From positions 62,001-126,000 of the forward strand of contig NZ_JASKMS010000004.1 in the NCBI RefSeq assembly GCF_030124145.1: a stretch of 64,000 nt of DNA. Reading direction: 5' to 3'. Under the pieces are notes generated by a model that was not told where the DNA came from, made no database searches, and saw only the letters and a list, made by a program, of their open reading frames with translations. Made by a program: the position numbers and the translations under genes. This document shows positions 1 to 7,744 of the stretch, in pieces. This stretch comes from Streptomyces sp. 378 (GTDB taxonomy: Bacteria; Actinomycetota; Actinomycetes; Streptomycetales; Streptomycetaceae). The number at the start of each line of letters is the position of its first letter. Within the stretch, counting starts at the first letter, position 1.

Positions 1-87
1 TACACGGCCAAGGCGGCAGGCTGGGACGGCGAGTTGCGCAAGGAGACGTGGCGGACGTTCACGAAGACCTTCGAACCCAAGTCCTGA
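1..87 (+). CDS. 3' end of a gene cut by the window edge, possibly a Ser/Thr kinase C-terminus
   Basis: Only the last 28 codons are inside the window. They read in frame from base 1 to a TGA at 85-87 and end in WRTFTKTFEPKS. Codon usage has the strong third-position G/C bias of the neighbouring genes, so it is probably real coding sequence. The short aromatic and charged tail resembles the ends of the membrane-anchored kinases downstream (for example the final residues of the 2930 gene), so I infer another member of the kinase cluster. The fragment is too short to prove that. Confidence 0.5.
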   Translation, partial: YTAKAAGWDGELRKETWRTFTKTFEPKS

Positions 88-240
88 GCATGAGGCGCCC
101 CGGGTTTGGGGAGTGAGATCTGGCATCCCCGCATTGCGGGTTGCCTGCGGCACGTATCGTAAATGTTTGCGGACCGTGCGCAGCCGAATCGGACCGCGGG
201 GCGAACGGATGTGACCGACCGGGCTGCCGGGGGAGGCAAC

Positions 241-2772
241 GTGGACGACTACGCGGGCCGGGTACTCGCCGACCGCTACCGCCTGCCGCTGCCCCCGTCC
301 GACGAGTACGAACTCACCGAGACCCGGGCCTTCGACACCTACAGCGGACAGGAAGTCCTGGTCCGGCAGGTGCCGTTGCCGGAAGTGGTCGAGGCGGAGG
401 TGCTCGACGCGGAGGGGCTGCCCGACGGCTTCACGGCACGTGACGGTGGTGCGCGGCGGCCCGGGGGGCGTGCGGGCGCCCGTCCGGGCGTGCGGCGGCC
501 CACGGATCCGGTGGTGCGGCGCGCGGTCGAGGCGGCGCAGGCCGCGGCGGCCATCCCCGACCATCCCCGACTCGACCAGGTCTTCGACGTGTTCGCCGAG
601 GGCGGTTCACTCTGGATCGTCAGTGAGCTGGTGGCGGCGCGTCCGCTGGCGGCGCTGCTCGCCGAGAAGCCGCTGACGCCGTACCGGGCGGCGGAGGTCG
701 CCTCCGACGTGCTGATGGCCCTTCGGGTGCTGCACGCGCACGGCTGGGTGCACCGGAACATCACCGCGCGGACGGTGCTCGTCTGCGACGACGGCCGGGT
801 GATGCTGACCGGGCTCGCGGTGGGCGCCGCCGAGGAGGCGCTGTGCGGATACGACCCGGTGCCGGAACCGGCCTTCGAGGAGTCCGGGCAGCGGCCGGGG
901 CAGGACGGCGGCGGCGCCGGGCCGGTCCCTGGAGTCGGAGGGCCGGGAGGCCCCGGGCCGGCCGGAGGCATCGGCGGGGCGGGTGATCCCGAGGCCGCGC
1001 GGCGCGCCGCCATAGAGGCCCGGGAGTCCAGGGGACTGCCCTCGGCCGGGGGCGAGGGCCCCGGTGGCGGATCGGTGGTGCCGGCGCGCAGTGCGGTGCG
1101 GGAGAGCGGGGACCCGCGGGCGGCGCGTGCCGGGGCGATCGCGGCCTACCGCGCCGGTGCCCGGGCAGCGGCACGGGTACAGGAGGCGCAGGAGGGCGAG
1201 CGGGCGGCACTGCCCGGCGCCCGGCCGGCCCCCGACGGCGGGGCCGCGCCCTACGGCAACGGCTCGGCGCAGTCGCCGTACATCCCCGGGCAGGGCACGG
1301 CCCCGGGGGCCCAGCCGCCCGGGCGGATCGCCGACCCCTACGGCGTGGGCGGCGGCCCGCGGACGACCGGCTGGCACGGTGCGACACCCCGTGGAGCGAT
1401 CGGTGGCGAGCCCGCGCCGCAGGGCCGGGAGCAGACGGCCCTCCCGCCGGCCCCGGACACCGGAACGCACGGCGAGTCCACGCGATGGGACGACCTGGTC
1501 GCCGACACCCCCGCCCCCCGGCGCGGTCCGGCGACGGCGCTGGCCGCCGAGCGGGCGCGGCAGGCGCGGATGGCCGTGGTCGGGCCCGTCACCGAGCGCT
1601 GGGCGCCGGAACAGGCCGGACCCGTACACGAGAACTGGCAGTTGGCCGCACCGATCGGCCCCGCGACCGACCTGTGGGCGCTCGGCGCGCTGCTCTTCAG
1701 GTCCGTGCAGGGACACGCGCCCTACCCCGAGGAGTCGACGGCCGAGCTGGTGCAGATGGTGTGCGCGGAGCCGCCCGCCTACGCCGAGGAGTGCGGTCCG
1801 CTGCGGCCGGTGGTGGAATCCCTGCTGCGCCAGGACCCCACCGAGCGCCTCGACTTCGAGGAGGCGCGCGGCTGGCTGCGCTCGCTGGTGCGTTCGGCGC
1901 CCGAGCCGGAGGCCGGGCTGCACGTCGTCCCGGCACCGCCCGTGGACCCCGGCCGGCTGCCCGTCGTACGGCGCCGGGGTGAACTCGTGCGCAGGCGGAA
2001 GGCCGGGCTGCCCGCGCACCACGGACGGCACAAGCGAGCGAAGAAGCAGCCCGGTTCGCCGCGCCGGCTGGGCCGCACCCTGCTCCTGCTGGTGCTGCTC
2101 GCGATGGCCGCGGCGATCGCCTACGCCATGCTCTTCATGCCCAAGTCGGGGACCGAGGGCGCGAACGGCACGGACCGCACGGGTGCCGCCGGTGAGGTGA
2201 GCCAGGCGCCCGAGCCCGACGCCAGCAGCGAGCCCCGGCCCGAGCAGACCTCGCCCGAGCCGGAGAAGAGCCCGTCGTCGTCGGCCGGCACCACCGAGAC
2301 GCAGACCACCGACCCCGACGTCGCCGACGGCTTCACGCTGCGCAAGGACTCGGCCGGGTTCCAGGTCGCCGTCGCCAAGGGCTGGGAGCGTGCACCGCGC
2401 AACGGCAGCGGTCAGGTCGTCTACTCCAGGGGCGCCTTCGAGCTGATCGTCGTGCCGGGCCGGGACAGCGCCTCGGAGTACGGCAGCGACCCGATGGCCT
2501 ACCAGCGGGAGTCGGAGCGCGAGTTGCAGCCGTACCGGGATTCCAGCTGGGCCACCTCCACCGGCCTGAAGAGGATCGAGGTGGGCGGGCGGACCATGGC
2601 CGAGGGACAGTTCACCTGGACCGGCGGCGGGGGTGACCTGTACGTGCGCAACCTCGCGATGCTGGTCGACGGCCGCTACCACGTGGTCCAGGTGCGCGGC
2701 CCGGAGTCCGAACGGGACGAGGTGACGCGGCTGTACGAGCAGGCGGCGGCGACGTACAAGGTCACGCGCTGA
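241..2772 (+). CDS. membrane-anchored pseudokinase of the PknB family
   Basis: This gene encodes 843 residues. I chose the GTG at 241 because GGGAGG lies just upstream; an in-frame ATG at 163 has no ribosome site. The fold order is that of a receptor-like bacterial kinase: a kinase-like region (about 1-560) broken by a long Gly/Pro/Ala-rich insert (about 210-440), a basic stretch, one membrane helix near 610-632, a Ser/Pro/Glu linker and an external domain of about 140 residues. The catalytic residues are gone. The VAIK lysine is Arg42, the HRD motif reads HRN at 171-173, and the DFG position reads TGL at 190-192. It should therefore be unable to phosphorylate in the usual way and may act as a scaffold or regulator for the active kinases beside it. 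The C-terminal external domain resembles those of the 2930 and 7745 proteins, which suggests family duplication. Confidence 0.85.
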   Translation: MDDYAGRVLADRYRLPLPPSDEYELTETRAFDTYSGQEVLVRQVPLPEVVEAEVLDAEGLPDGFTARDGGARRPGGRAGARPGVRRPTDPVVRRAVEAAQAAAAIPDHPRLDQVFDVFAEGGSLWIVSELVAARPLAALLAEKPLTPYRAAEVASDVLMALRVLHAHGWVHRNITARTVLVCDDGRVMLTGLAVGAAEEALCGYDPVPEPAFEESGQRPGQDGGGAGPVPGVGGPGGPGPAGGIGGAGDPEAARRAAIEARESRGLPSAGGEGPGGGSVVPARSAVRESGDPRAARAGAIAAYRAGARAAARVQEAQEGERAALPGARPAPDGGAAPYGNGSAQSPYIPGQGTAPGAQPPGRIADPYGVGGGPRTTGWHGATPRGAIGGEPAPQGREQTALPPAPDTGTHGESTRWDDLVADTPAPRRGPATALAAERARQARMAVVGPVTERWAPEQAGPVHENWQLAAPIGPATDLWALGALLFRSVQGHAPYPEESTAELVQMVCAEPPAYAEECGPLRPVVESLLRQDPTERLDFEEARGWLRSLVRSAPEPEAGLHVVPAPPVDPGRLPVVRRRGELVRRRKAGLPAHHGRHKRAKKQPGSPRRLGRTLLLLVLLAMAAAIAYAMLFMPKSGTEGANGTDRTGAAGEVSQAPEPDASSEPRPEQTSPEPEKSPSSSAGTTETQTTDPDVADGFTLRKDSAGFQVAVAKGWERAPRNGSGQVVYSRGAFELIVVPGRDSASEYGSDPMAYQRESERELQPYRDSSWATSTGLKRIEVGGRTMAEGQFTWTGGGGDLYVRNLAMLVDGRYHVVQVRGPESERDEVTRLYEQAAATYKVTR

Positions 2773-2929
2773 GAGACCGGCGCGCCGCCTGTGCGCCGTT
2801 GTGCGACATCTGGTTGCCTCCCGTCCCGGCAGGCACAACCGTCACAGTGCGGTCACCGTGATACCCCGCTTGTTCCCTGGGTGAGGGCGGGTCCTTACGC
2901 TGACCCTGTCAAGACCATTGCGGGGCAAC

Positions 2930-4540
2930 GTGAATCAGATGCAGGGCCTGCTCGTCGCGGGCCGCTACCGGCTGGCCGAATCCATCGGCAGCGGCGGCAT
3001 GGGGCGGGTCTGGCGTGCACATGACGAGGTGTTGCACCGGTCGGTCGCCATCAAGGAGTTGACGGCCGCCCTCTACGTCTCCGAGAGCGAGCAGTCGATC
3101 CTGCTGGCCCGCACCCGGGCCGAGGCGCGTGCCGCGGCACGGATCAACCACTCCGCGGTCGTCACGGTGCACGACGTGCTGGAGCACGACGGCCGCCCCT
3201 GGATCGTCATGGAGCTGGTCGAGGGCCGCTCCCTTGCCGACGCGGTCAAGGAGGAGGGCCGCGTCGAGCCGCGCGAGGCGGCGCGCATCGGCCTCTGGGT
3301 GCTGCGGGCCCTGCGCGCCGCGCACACCGCCGGAGTCCTGCACCGTGACATCAAGCCGGGCAACGTGCTCCTCGCCCGCGACCGGCGGGTGCTGCTCACC
3401 GACTTCGGCATCGCCCAGATCGAGGGCGACACGACCATCACCCGGACCGGAGAGGTCGTCGGCTCGGTCGACTACCTGGCGCCCGAGCGCGTACGCGGCC
3501 ACGACCCCGGCCCCTCCTCCGACCTCTGGGCGCTCGGCGCGACGCTCTACACGGCGGTGGAGGGCCGGTCGCCGTTCCGCCGCACGACACCGCTGACCAC
3601 CATGCAGGCCGTGGTCGAGGAAGAGGCCGCCGAGCTCCGGCACGCCGGTCCGCTCGCGCCCGTCATCAATGCCCTGCTGCGCAAGGATCCGGCCACACGT
3701 CCCGACGTGGCCGAGACCGAGCAGATGCTGGTCGAGACGGCGGAGGGACGGCGCCCGAGCGCGGCACAGGTGTACGTGCCGACGCGGCACGGGTCGTACG
3801 GACATCAGGGGCCCCACGAGCAGCCGCGGACCGGTGTCACCAGGCCGCACCAGACCGCCGTCACCCAGGTCGGCCCGTCCGCCGCGCCCCCGAAAGGGGG
3901 GCACCGTCTGCGAACGGCCGCCCTCGTCGTCGCCCTTGCCGCGGTCATCGGTGCGGGAGCCGCGGTCGCGCTGCAGCAGTTCGGCACGGCCGGCCCCGGC
4001 AACTCCGCCTCTGCGCCGACTCCGAGCGCCAGTGCCACGCCGAGTGACGAGGGCGGTCAGGGGGTGGTTCCAGCCGGTTGGGTGCGGCGCCACGACCCGG
4101 TGGGGTTCAGCATCCCCCTGCCCAAGGGGTGGAAGCGGTCCGTCTCCATCGACCAGGACGGCCTCCGGCAGGTCGACTACTCGCCCGACAAGGGCAAGCA
4201 CCTCGTGCGGGTCGCCGTCGACACCGCACCGGACTTCAGCACCTCTTACGCGCACATGAGCAACCTGGAACAGCGGGTCTCACGGCTGCAGGACTACAAG
4301 GGGCTGCGCCTCAAGGAGGAGCTTTTCCGCGATCAGCCGGGCGCCCGCTGGGAGTACACGTGGAACGCGCTGGCCAAGGACGCGCCGCACTACTTCCCGG
4401 GGCCCTACCGTGCGATCGACGTCGGGTACATGGACGGTGACGGCACCGAGTACTCCATCTACGCGGCCTCACCGACCGACGACTGGGCCACCACCAGGAA
4501 GCAGTTCGACTGGATCCTGCGGGGCTTCCAGGAGGGTTGA
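2930..4540 (+). CDS. PknB-type serine/threonine protein kinase with external sensor domain
   Basis: This is a transmembrane Ser/Thr kinase of 536 residues. The kinase domain occupies about residues 8-265. The glycine loop is GSGGMGRVW, the ATP lysine is Lys42 (VAIKEL), the catalytic loop is HRDIKPGN with Asp140, and Asp158 begins DFG. All key residues are present, so it should be active. A linker leads to a membrane helix at about 327-352, then an external domain of roughly 160 residues beginning PVGFSIPLPKGW, which this cluster seems to use as a sensor. There are no PASTA repeats. I took GTG at 2930, 4 bases after GGGG; ATG at 2939 is possible. It follows the pseudokinase gene after 157 bases, so it may have its own promoter. 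A strong hairpin follows its stop. Confidence 0.93.
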   Translation: MNQMQGLLVAGRYRLAESIGSGGMGRVWRAHDEVLHRSVAIKELTAALYVSESEQSILLARTRAEARAAARINHSAVVTVHDVLEHDGRPWIVMELVEGRSLADAVKEEGRVEPREAARIGLWVLRALRAAHTAGVLHRDIKPGNVLLARDRRVLLTDFGIAQIEGDTTITRTGEVVGSVDYLAPERVRGHDPGPSSDLWALGATLYTAVEGRSPFRRTTPLTTMQAVVEEEAAELRHAGPLAPVINALLRKDPATRPDVAETEQMLVETAEGRRPSAAQVYVPTRHGSYGHQGPHEQPRTGVTRPHQTAVTQVGPSAAPPKGGHRLRTAALVVALAAVIGAGAAVALQQFGTAGPGNSASAPTPSASATPSDEGGQGVVPAGWVRRHDPVGFSIPLPKGWKRSVSIDQDGLRQVDYSPDKGKHLVRVAVDTAPDFSTSYAHMSNLEQRVSRLQDYKGLRLKEELFRDQPGARWEYTWNALAKDAPHYFPGPYRAIDVGYMDGDGTEYSIYAASPTDDWATTRKQFDWILRGFQEG

Positions 4541-4590
4541 TCGAGAACGTCGTGACCTACGTGGACGACGACCTCACGGAAGGCGGCCAG

Positions 4591-4625
4591 GTATCGGCCC
4601 AACCGGACATGGCGTGGGCCGATAC
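4591..4625 (+). terminator. hairpin terminator after the 2930 kinase gene
   Basis: Perfect 11-bp inverted repeat (GTATCGGCCCA / TGGGCCGATAC) around a 13-base loop, starting 50 bases after the kinase stop. There is no long T-run, which is usual in Streptomyces. Confidence 0.65.
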
Positions 4626-4659
4626 GTCGTCGCGATGACATTGGTTGTCGCGCCGGGGC

Positions 4660-4980
4660 TCAGGCCCAGTCCGTGCAAGAACGGACGATCTTGGTTCCTT
4701 CCCTGACCGCCACCTGCGCGCCGATGGAGTCGAGATCATCGCCGGAGGGGTTTGCGTATGTGGTGAAGGAGGTAGTCGATCCGTTTCCGTCGTATTCGGT
4801 ACGCCAGGGCCAGTCCGTCACCCAGCCGGTGTAGTGGTCAATGGATCTGAATCTGATGGCCACATGGTGACCATCGGCAGCGGTGTCCTTGACCCAACCG
4901 CTGATGTCCACATAGTCGGACGTCCAGTTGGTGAACGTCATGCTCCCCGAGGCGCCGGTCCCCAGGAGTTGTCGCCGCGG
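4660..4980 (-). pseudogene. C-terminal remnant of a secreted-type protein
   Basis: On the minus strand about 95 codons read as convincing protein, with segments such as TFTNWTSDYVDISGWV and DYTGW-like aromatic repeats, ending in RSCTDWA at a stop at 4660. The composition (Trp, Tyr, Thr, Asp, Gly) is like small exported Streptomyces proteins. No start codon with a ribosome site, and no signal peptide, lies in the same frame upstream. The frame instead runs into Arg-rich nonsense. I read this as the decayed 3' part of a gene. The original function is not recognisable. Confidence 0.4.
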
Positions 4981-5283
4981 TAAGCCGCTGCATCGCGGTG
5001 TGGCCGTCCGGCCCGACCTGGTCAAACCCAGCGCCGACGGCCTGGCCGGACTCACCGTGGGTGAGTCCTGAAGGCTTGCGTTCGATGCCGGTGGTCATCC
5101 AGGAGTCGCCGCCCTGGCAGGCGGAGTTCGGCCAGGATGGGGACGCCCCTGGCGCTCTCAGACGCCCGTAATCCGGTGGGTGCGGGCAGCGGTCAGGTCG
5201 TGAGTGCGGCCGCAACGCGAGTGAGAGCCACAGCAGTCGGCCGACCGGATCGGTTGGCTCGGACACCAGGGCCCATCGGCGGA

Positions 5284-5425
5284 CCTGACGCTCGAACGGC
5301 CGAATGCGTTCCTCGACACGAGCGTTGAGGCGCCGTTCCATCGCGGTGACCTCGTCGATCCGATCCAGCATGGTCCGCGCCCAGGCCTGAGCACGCTGGA
5401 GTGTGCCATCGACTGTCTTGGGACG
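5284..5425 (-). pseudogene. possible transposase (IS110-like) fragment
   Basis: A minus-strand segment of about 45 residues reads as a charged helix with pieces LDRIDEVTAMERRLNARV and IRPFERQV. This resembles the coiled helix before the C-terminal domain of IS110-type transposases. The frame breaks just after it, and no catalytic motif is present. Terminal repeats were not seen. Together with the fragment at 4660-4980 it makes the 4626-5477 interval look like debris from a past insertion. The family assignment is weak. Confidence 0.25.
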
Positions 5426-5477
5426 GCGGCATACTTGGCCGGTCGCCGCCACGGAAGGCGTGCGTCCCTGCGGCATC

Positions 5478-6620
5478 ATGGGGCGCATGGGGACCGAGGC
5501 AGGCGGCCGTGTCGTCGCGGGCCGTTACCGGCTGGAAGAGAGGCTCGGGCGTGGCGGCATGGGTGTCGTCTGGCGGGCCACCGACCAGTTGCTCGGCCGC
5601 AAGGTCGCCGTCAAGGAACTCCCCGTCGACGAGACCCTCTCCGCGGCCCAGGCCCGGCGGCGGCGCGACGGCACCCTGCGCGAGGCCCGCGCGGTCGCCC
5701 AGCTGAGCCATCCGCACGTCATCGTCGTCCACGACGTCGTCGAGGAGGACGAACGCCCCTACATGGTCATGGAACTGGTCGAGGGCGGCTCGCTCGCCGA
5801 CCGCATCGCCACCGGCGGCCCGGTCGACGCCGCCGAGGCCGCCCGCATCGGCATCGCCCTGCTCGGCGCCCTGAGCATCGCGCACGCGGCCGGTGTGCTG
5901 CACCGGGACGTGAAGCCGTCGAACGTGCTGATCGCCGAGGACGGCCGGGTCGTCCTCACCGACTTCGGTGTCGCCCAGGTCTCCGGCGCGACCACACTCA
6001 CCGAGACCGGTTCCTTCGTCGGCTCTCCCGAGTACACCGCGCCCGAGCGGATGGCCGGAGACGTGGCCAGGACCGGCCCCGAGTCCGACCTGTGGTCGCT
6101 CGGCGCGCTGCTGTGCGCGGCCCTCAGCGGCGAATCGCCGTTCCGGCGCGACTCCTTGGGCGGCATCCTGCACGCCGTCGTGTCCGACGAGATACGGCCG
6201 CCCGAGCAGGCCGCGCCGATCCTGCCCGTCGTACGCGGCCTGCTCGAACGCGATCCGGACAGGCGGCTGGACGCGGCCGAGGCGGAGCGGATGCTGCGGG
6301 CCTTCCTGGAGGTGGGACGTATGCCGCCAGCGGCCCGTACGGGACCGCAGCGGCTCTCGACGCGGGGTGCCCTCATTGCAGCGCTGCTGGTCGCCGCGAC
6401 GGCGGGTGCGGGCCTGTCCGCCGCGGTGCTGCTCGCGGACCGGGACGGCGACGGCGGCGGTACACCGGCGAGTTCGGCGCCACGGACGCCCACGGCCCGG
6501 CCTCCCTCCTCCGGCACCCCCACCGCCACCGTCACCGTGACCCGCGCGCCCTCTCCCTCCACGGCCGGCACCCGCCCGACGTCGACCCATTCGTCCGCGC
6601 CCGGACGGGCACACAGGTAG
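5478..6620 (+). CDS. PknB-type serine/threonine protein kinase, short form
   Basis: This 380-residue transmembrane kinase has a full set of catalytic residues: glycine loop GRGGMGVVW, Lys46 in VAVKEL, HRDVKPSN with Asp144, and Asp162 of DFGVAQ. The kinase domain ends near residue 275. A membrane helix lies at about 295-320. The outside tail is only about 60 residues of Thr/Pro/Ser with no folded sensor, unlike the other kinases in the cluster. The start is ATG at 5478 or ATG at 5487; neither has a strong ribosome site. A CATACT box at 5430-5435 may be the -10 element. Because the sensor is missing, this enzyme may respond to partners, for instance the neighbouring pseudokinases, rather than to an external ligand. 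That last point is inference. Confidence 0.92.
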   Translation: MGRMGTEAGGRVVAGRYRLEERLGRGGMGVVWRATDQLLGRKVAVKELPVDETLSAAQARRRRDGTLREARAVAQLSHPHVIVVHDVVEEDERPYMVMELVEGGSLADRIATGGPVDAAEAARIGIALLGALSIAHAAGVLHRDVKPSNVLIAEDGRVVLTDFGVAQVSGATTLTETGSFVGSPEYTAPERMAGDVARTGPESDLWSLGALLCAALSGESPFRRDSLGGILHAVVSDEIRPPEQAAPILPVVRGLLERDPDRRLDAAEAERMLRAFLEVGRMPPAARTGPQRLSTRGALIAALLVAATAGAGLSAAVLLADRDGDGGGTPASSAPRTPTARPPSSGTPTATVTVTRAPSPSTAGTRPTSTHSSAPGRAHR

Positions 6621-6708
6621 GAGATACGGCTCGGTGCGCGTCACGGGTGTGTGACCGGAAGCCGTTCTTGCCGGATACGCAAGCGCTTGGCGCGATGTGG
6701 ATGGACTC

Positions 6709-7683
6709 ATGAGCAGCAACGGGGGAGCCCGACACGGTGCCCGACATGGGGCCGGCGAGCCGACGAGTTTCGTTCTGCAACCGCCTGGCCAGCCGGCGGC
6801 CGTACCGCATCCCGGCAACCCGTACGCGGCGCCCACCCAGGTGGTCCAGCCCGGACGGCTCATCACCGGTCGTTACTGGCTGCTGGCGAAGCTCGGGCAC
6901 GGCGGGATGGGCATGGTGTGGCCGGCCAAGGACGAGACGGTGGGACCCGGCCCGCCGCCCGAACGCCGCCCGGGTGCGTGTCCTGCTGGAAGCCGCCGCG
7001 AACCCGCCGGCCGGCCGACGCAGGTCGTTCAGGCCACGGGCGGCCAGGGCGGTGAGGGCCGAAGACTCCGGCTCGGCCGCAAAGAGTGGATCGGGCTCGG
7101 TGCGGCGGTCGTCGCGGCGGCGGTGACGGCGTACCTGGTGCTCGCGAACCCGTTCGCCGGGCCGCTGCCCGAGGGCTGGAAGACACACCGGCACGAGGAA
7201 CTCGCCGCGTCGCCGGCCGTCCCCGGCGACTACCAGCGGACCGTGCCCGACCGGGAGTCGGACCAGGGGCACTGGGTCACGTACACCGACTGGAGCGGCA
7301 GCATCTGGATCGGCCTGACCCTCGACGAGAAGGCGGAGGACACCGGCAGCACCATCGCGGGCTCCGCGGCCGCCGAGATGTACGACGACGACAGTGGGTT
7401 CAAGGACAACGGCAGCTACCCCCTGGACATGCCGGAGAACCCGAAGACGCAACCCGAGGGGACCACGTACAGGGGCAGGAAGGCCGCCGAGAACACCGTC
7501 ACTTACGAGACCGACGACAGGGACGACCCCCGCCCCCGCGAGCTGAGGATCTTCTATTACAAGACCTCCGGCGGCGACATGTACAAGCTCACCGTCAGCT
7601 ACCCGGGCAAGGGCGACTTCACGGAACGCGGGCGTGAGGTGGCGCGGACGGCGATCGCGAACCTGGACGTCGACGGGGCCTGA
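6709..7683 (+). pseudogene. kinase gene with the catalytic domain deleted; membrane and sensor parts kept in frame
   Basis: The open frame encodes 324 residues from ATG at 6709. The first part is a normal start of a PknB kinase (GRYWLLAKLGHGGMGMVW, about residues 53-72). Directly after KDETVG the whole core, including the ATP lysine, HRD and DFG, is missing. Bases 6944-7015 then read, in the +2 frame only, DPARRPNAARVRVLLEAAAN, which is the last helix of a kinase domain. The original frame resumes near a GGCCGGCCGG run at about 7007-7016, followed by TQVVQ, a membrane helix (about 128-150) and an intact external domain to residue 324. So a deletion of about 240 codons seems to have been compensated by a second shift. 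The product could still be made as a membrane sensor without a kinase, or the gene may simply be decaying. Confidence 0.75.
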
Positions 7684-7730
7684 ACCGGCGTCCGGCCACT
7701 GCCTCGCGTCGACAAGCGGCCGTCCTGCGG

Positions 7731-7736
7731 GATACT
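7731..7736 (+). promoter_or_regulatory. likely -10 box for the 7745 kinase gene
   Basis: GATACT at 7731-7736 sits 16 bases after TCGACA (7709-7714). The start codon is 8 bases downstream, so the transcript would have almost no leader. Confidence 0.4.
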
Positions 7737-7744
7737 GATGGGGC

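Noticed and set aside
5193..6866. 557-residue minus-strand frame across the 5478 kinase
   Set aside because: It is antisense to an obvious kinase gene, and its composition (Gly/Arg/Asp repeats) is typical of G/C-rich shadows.
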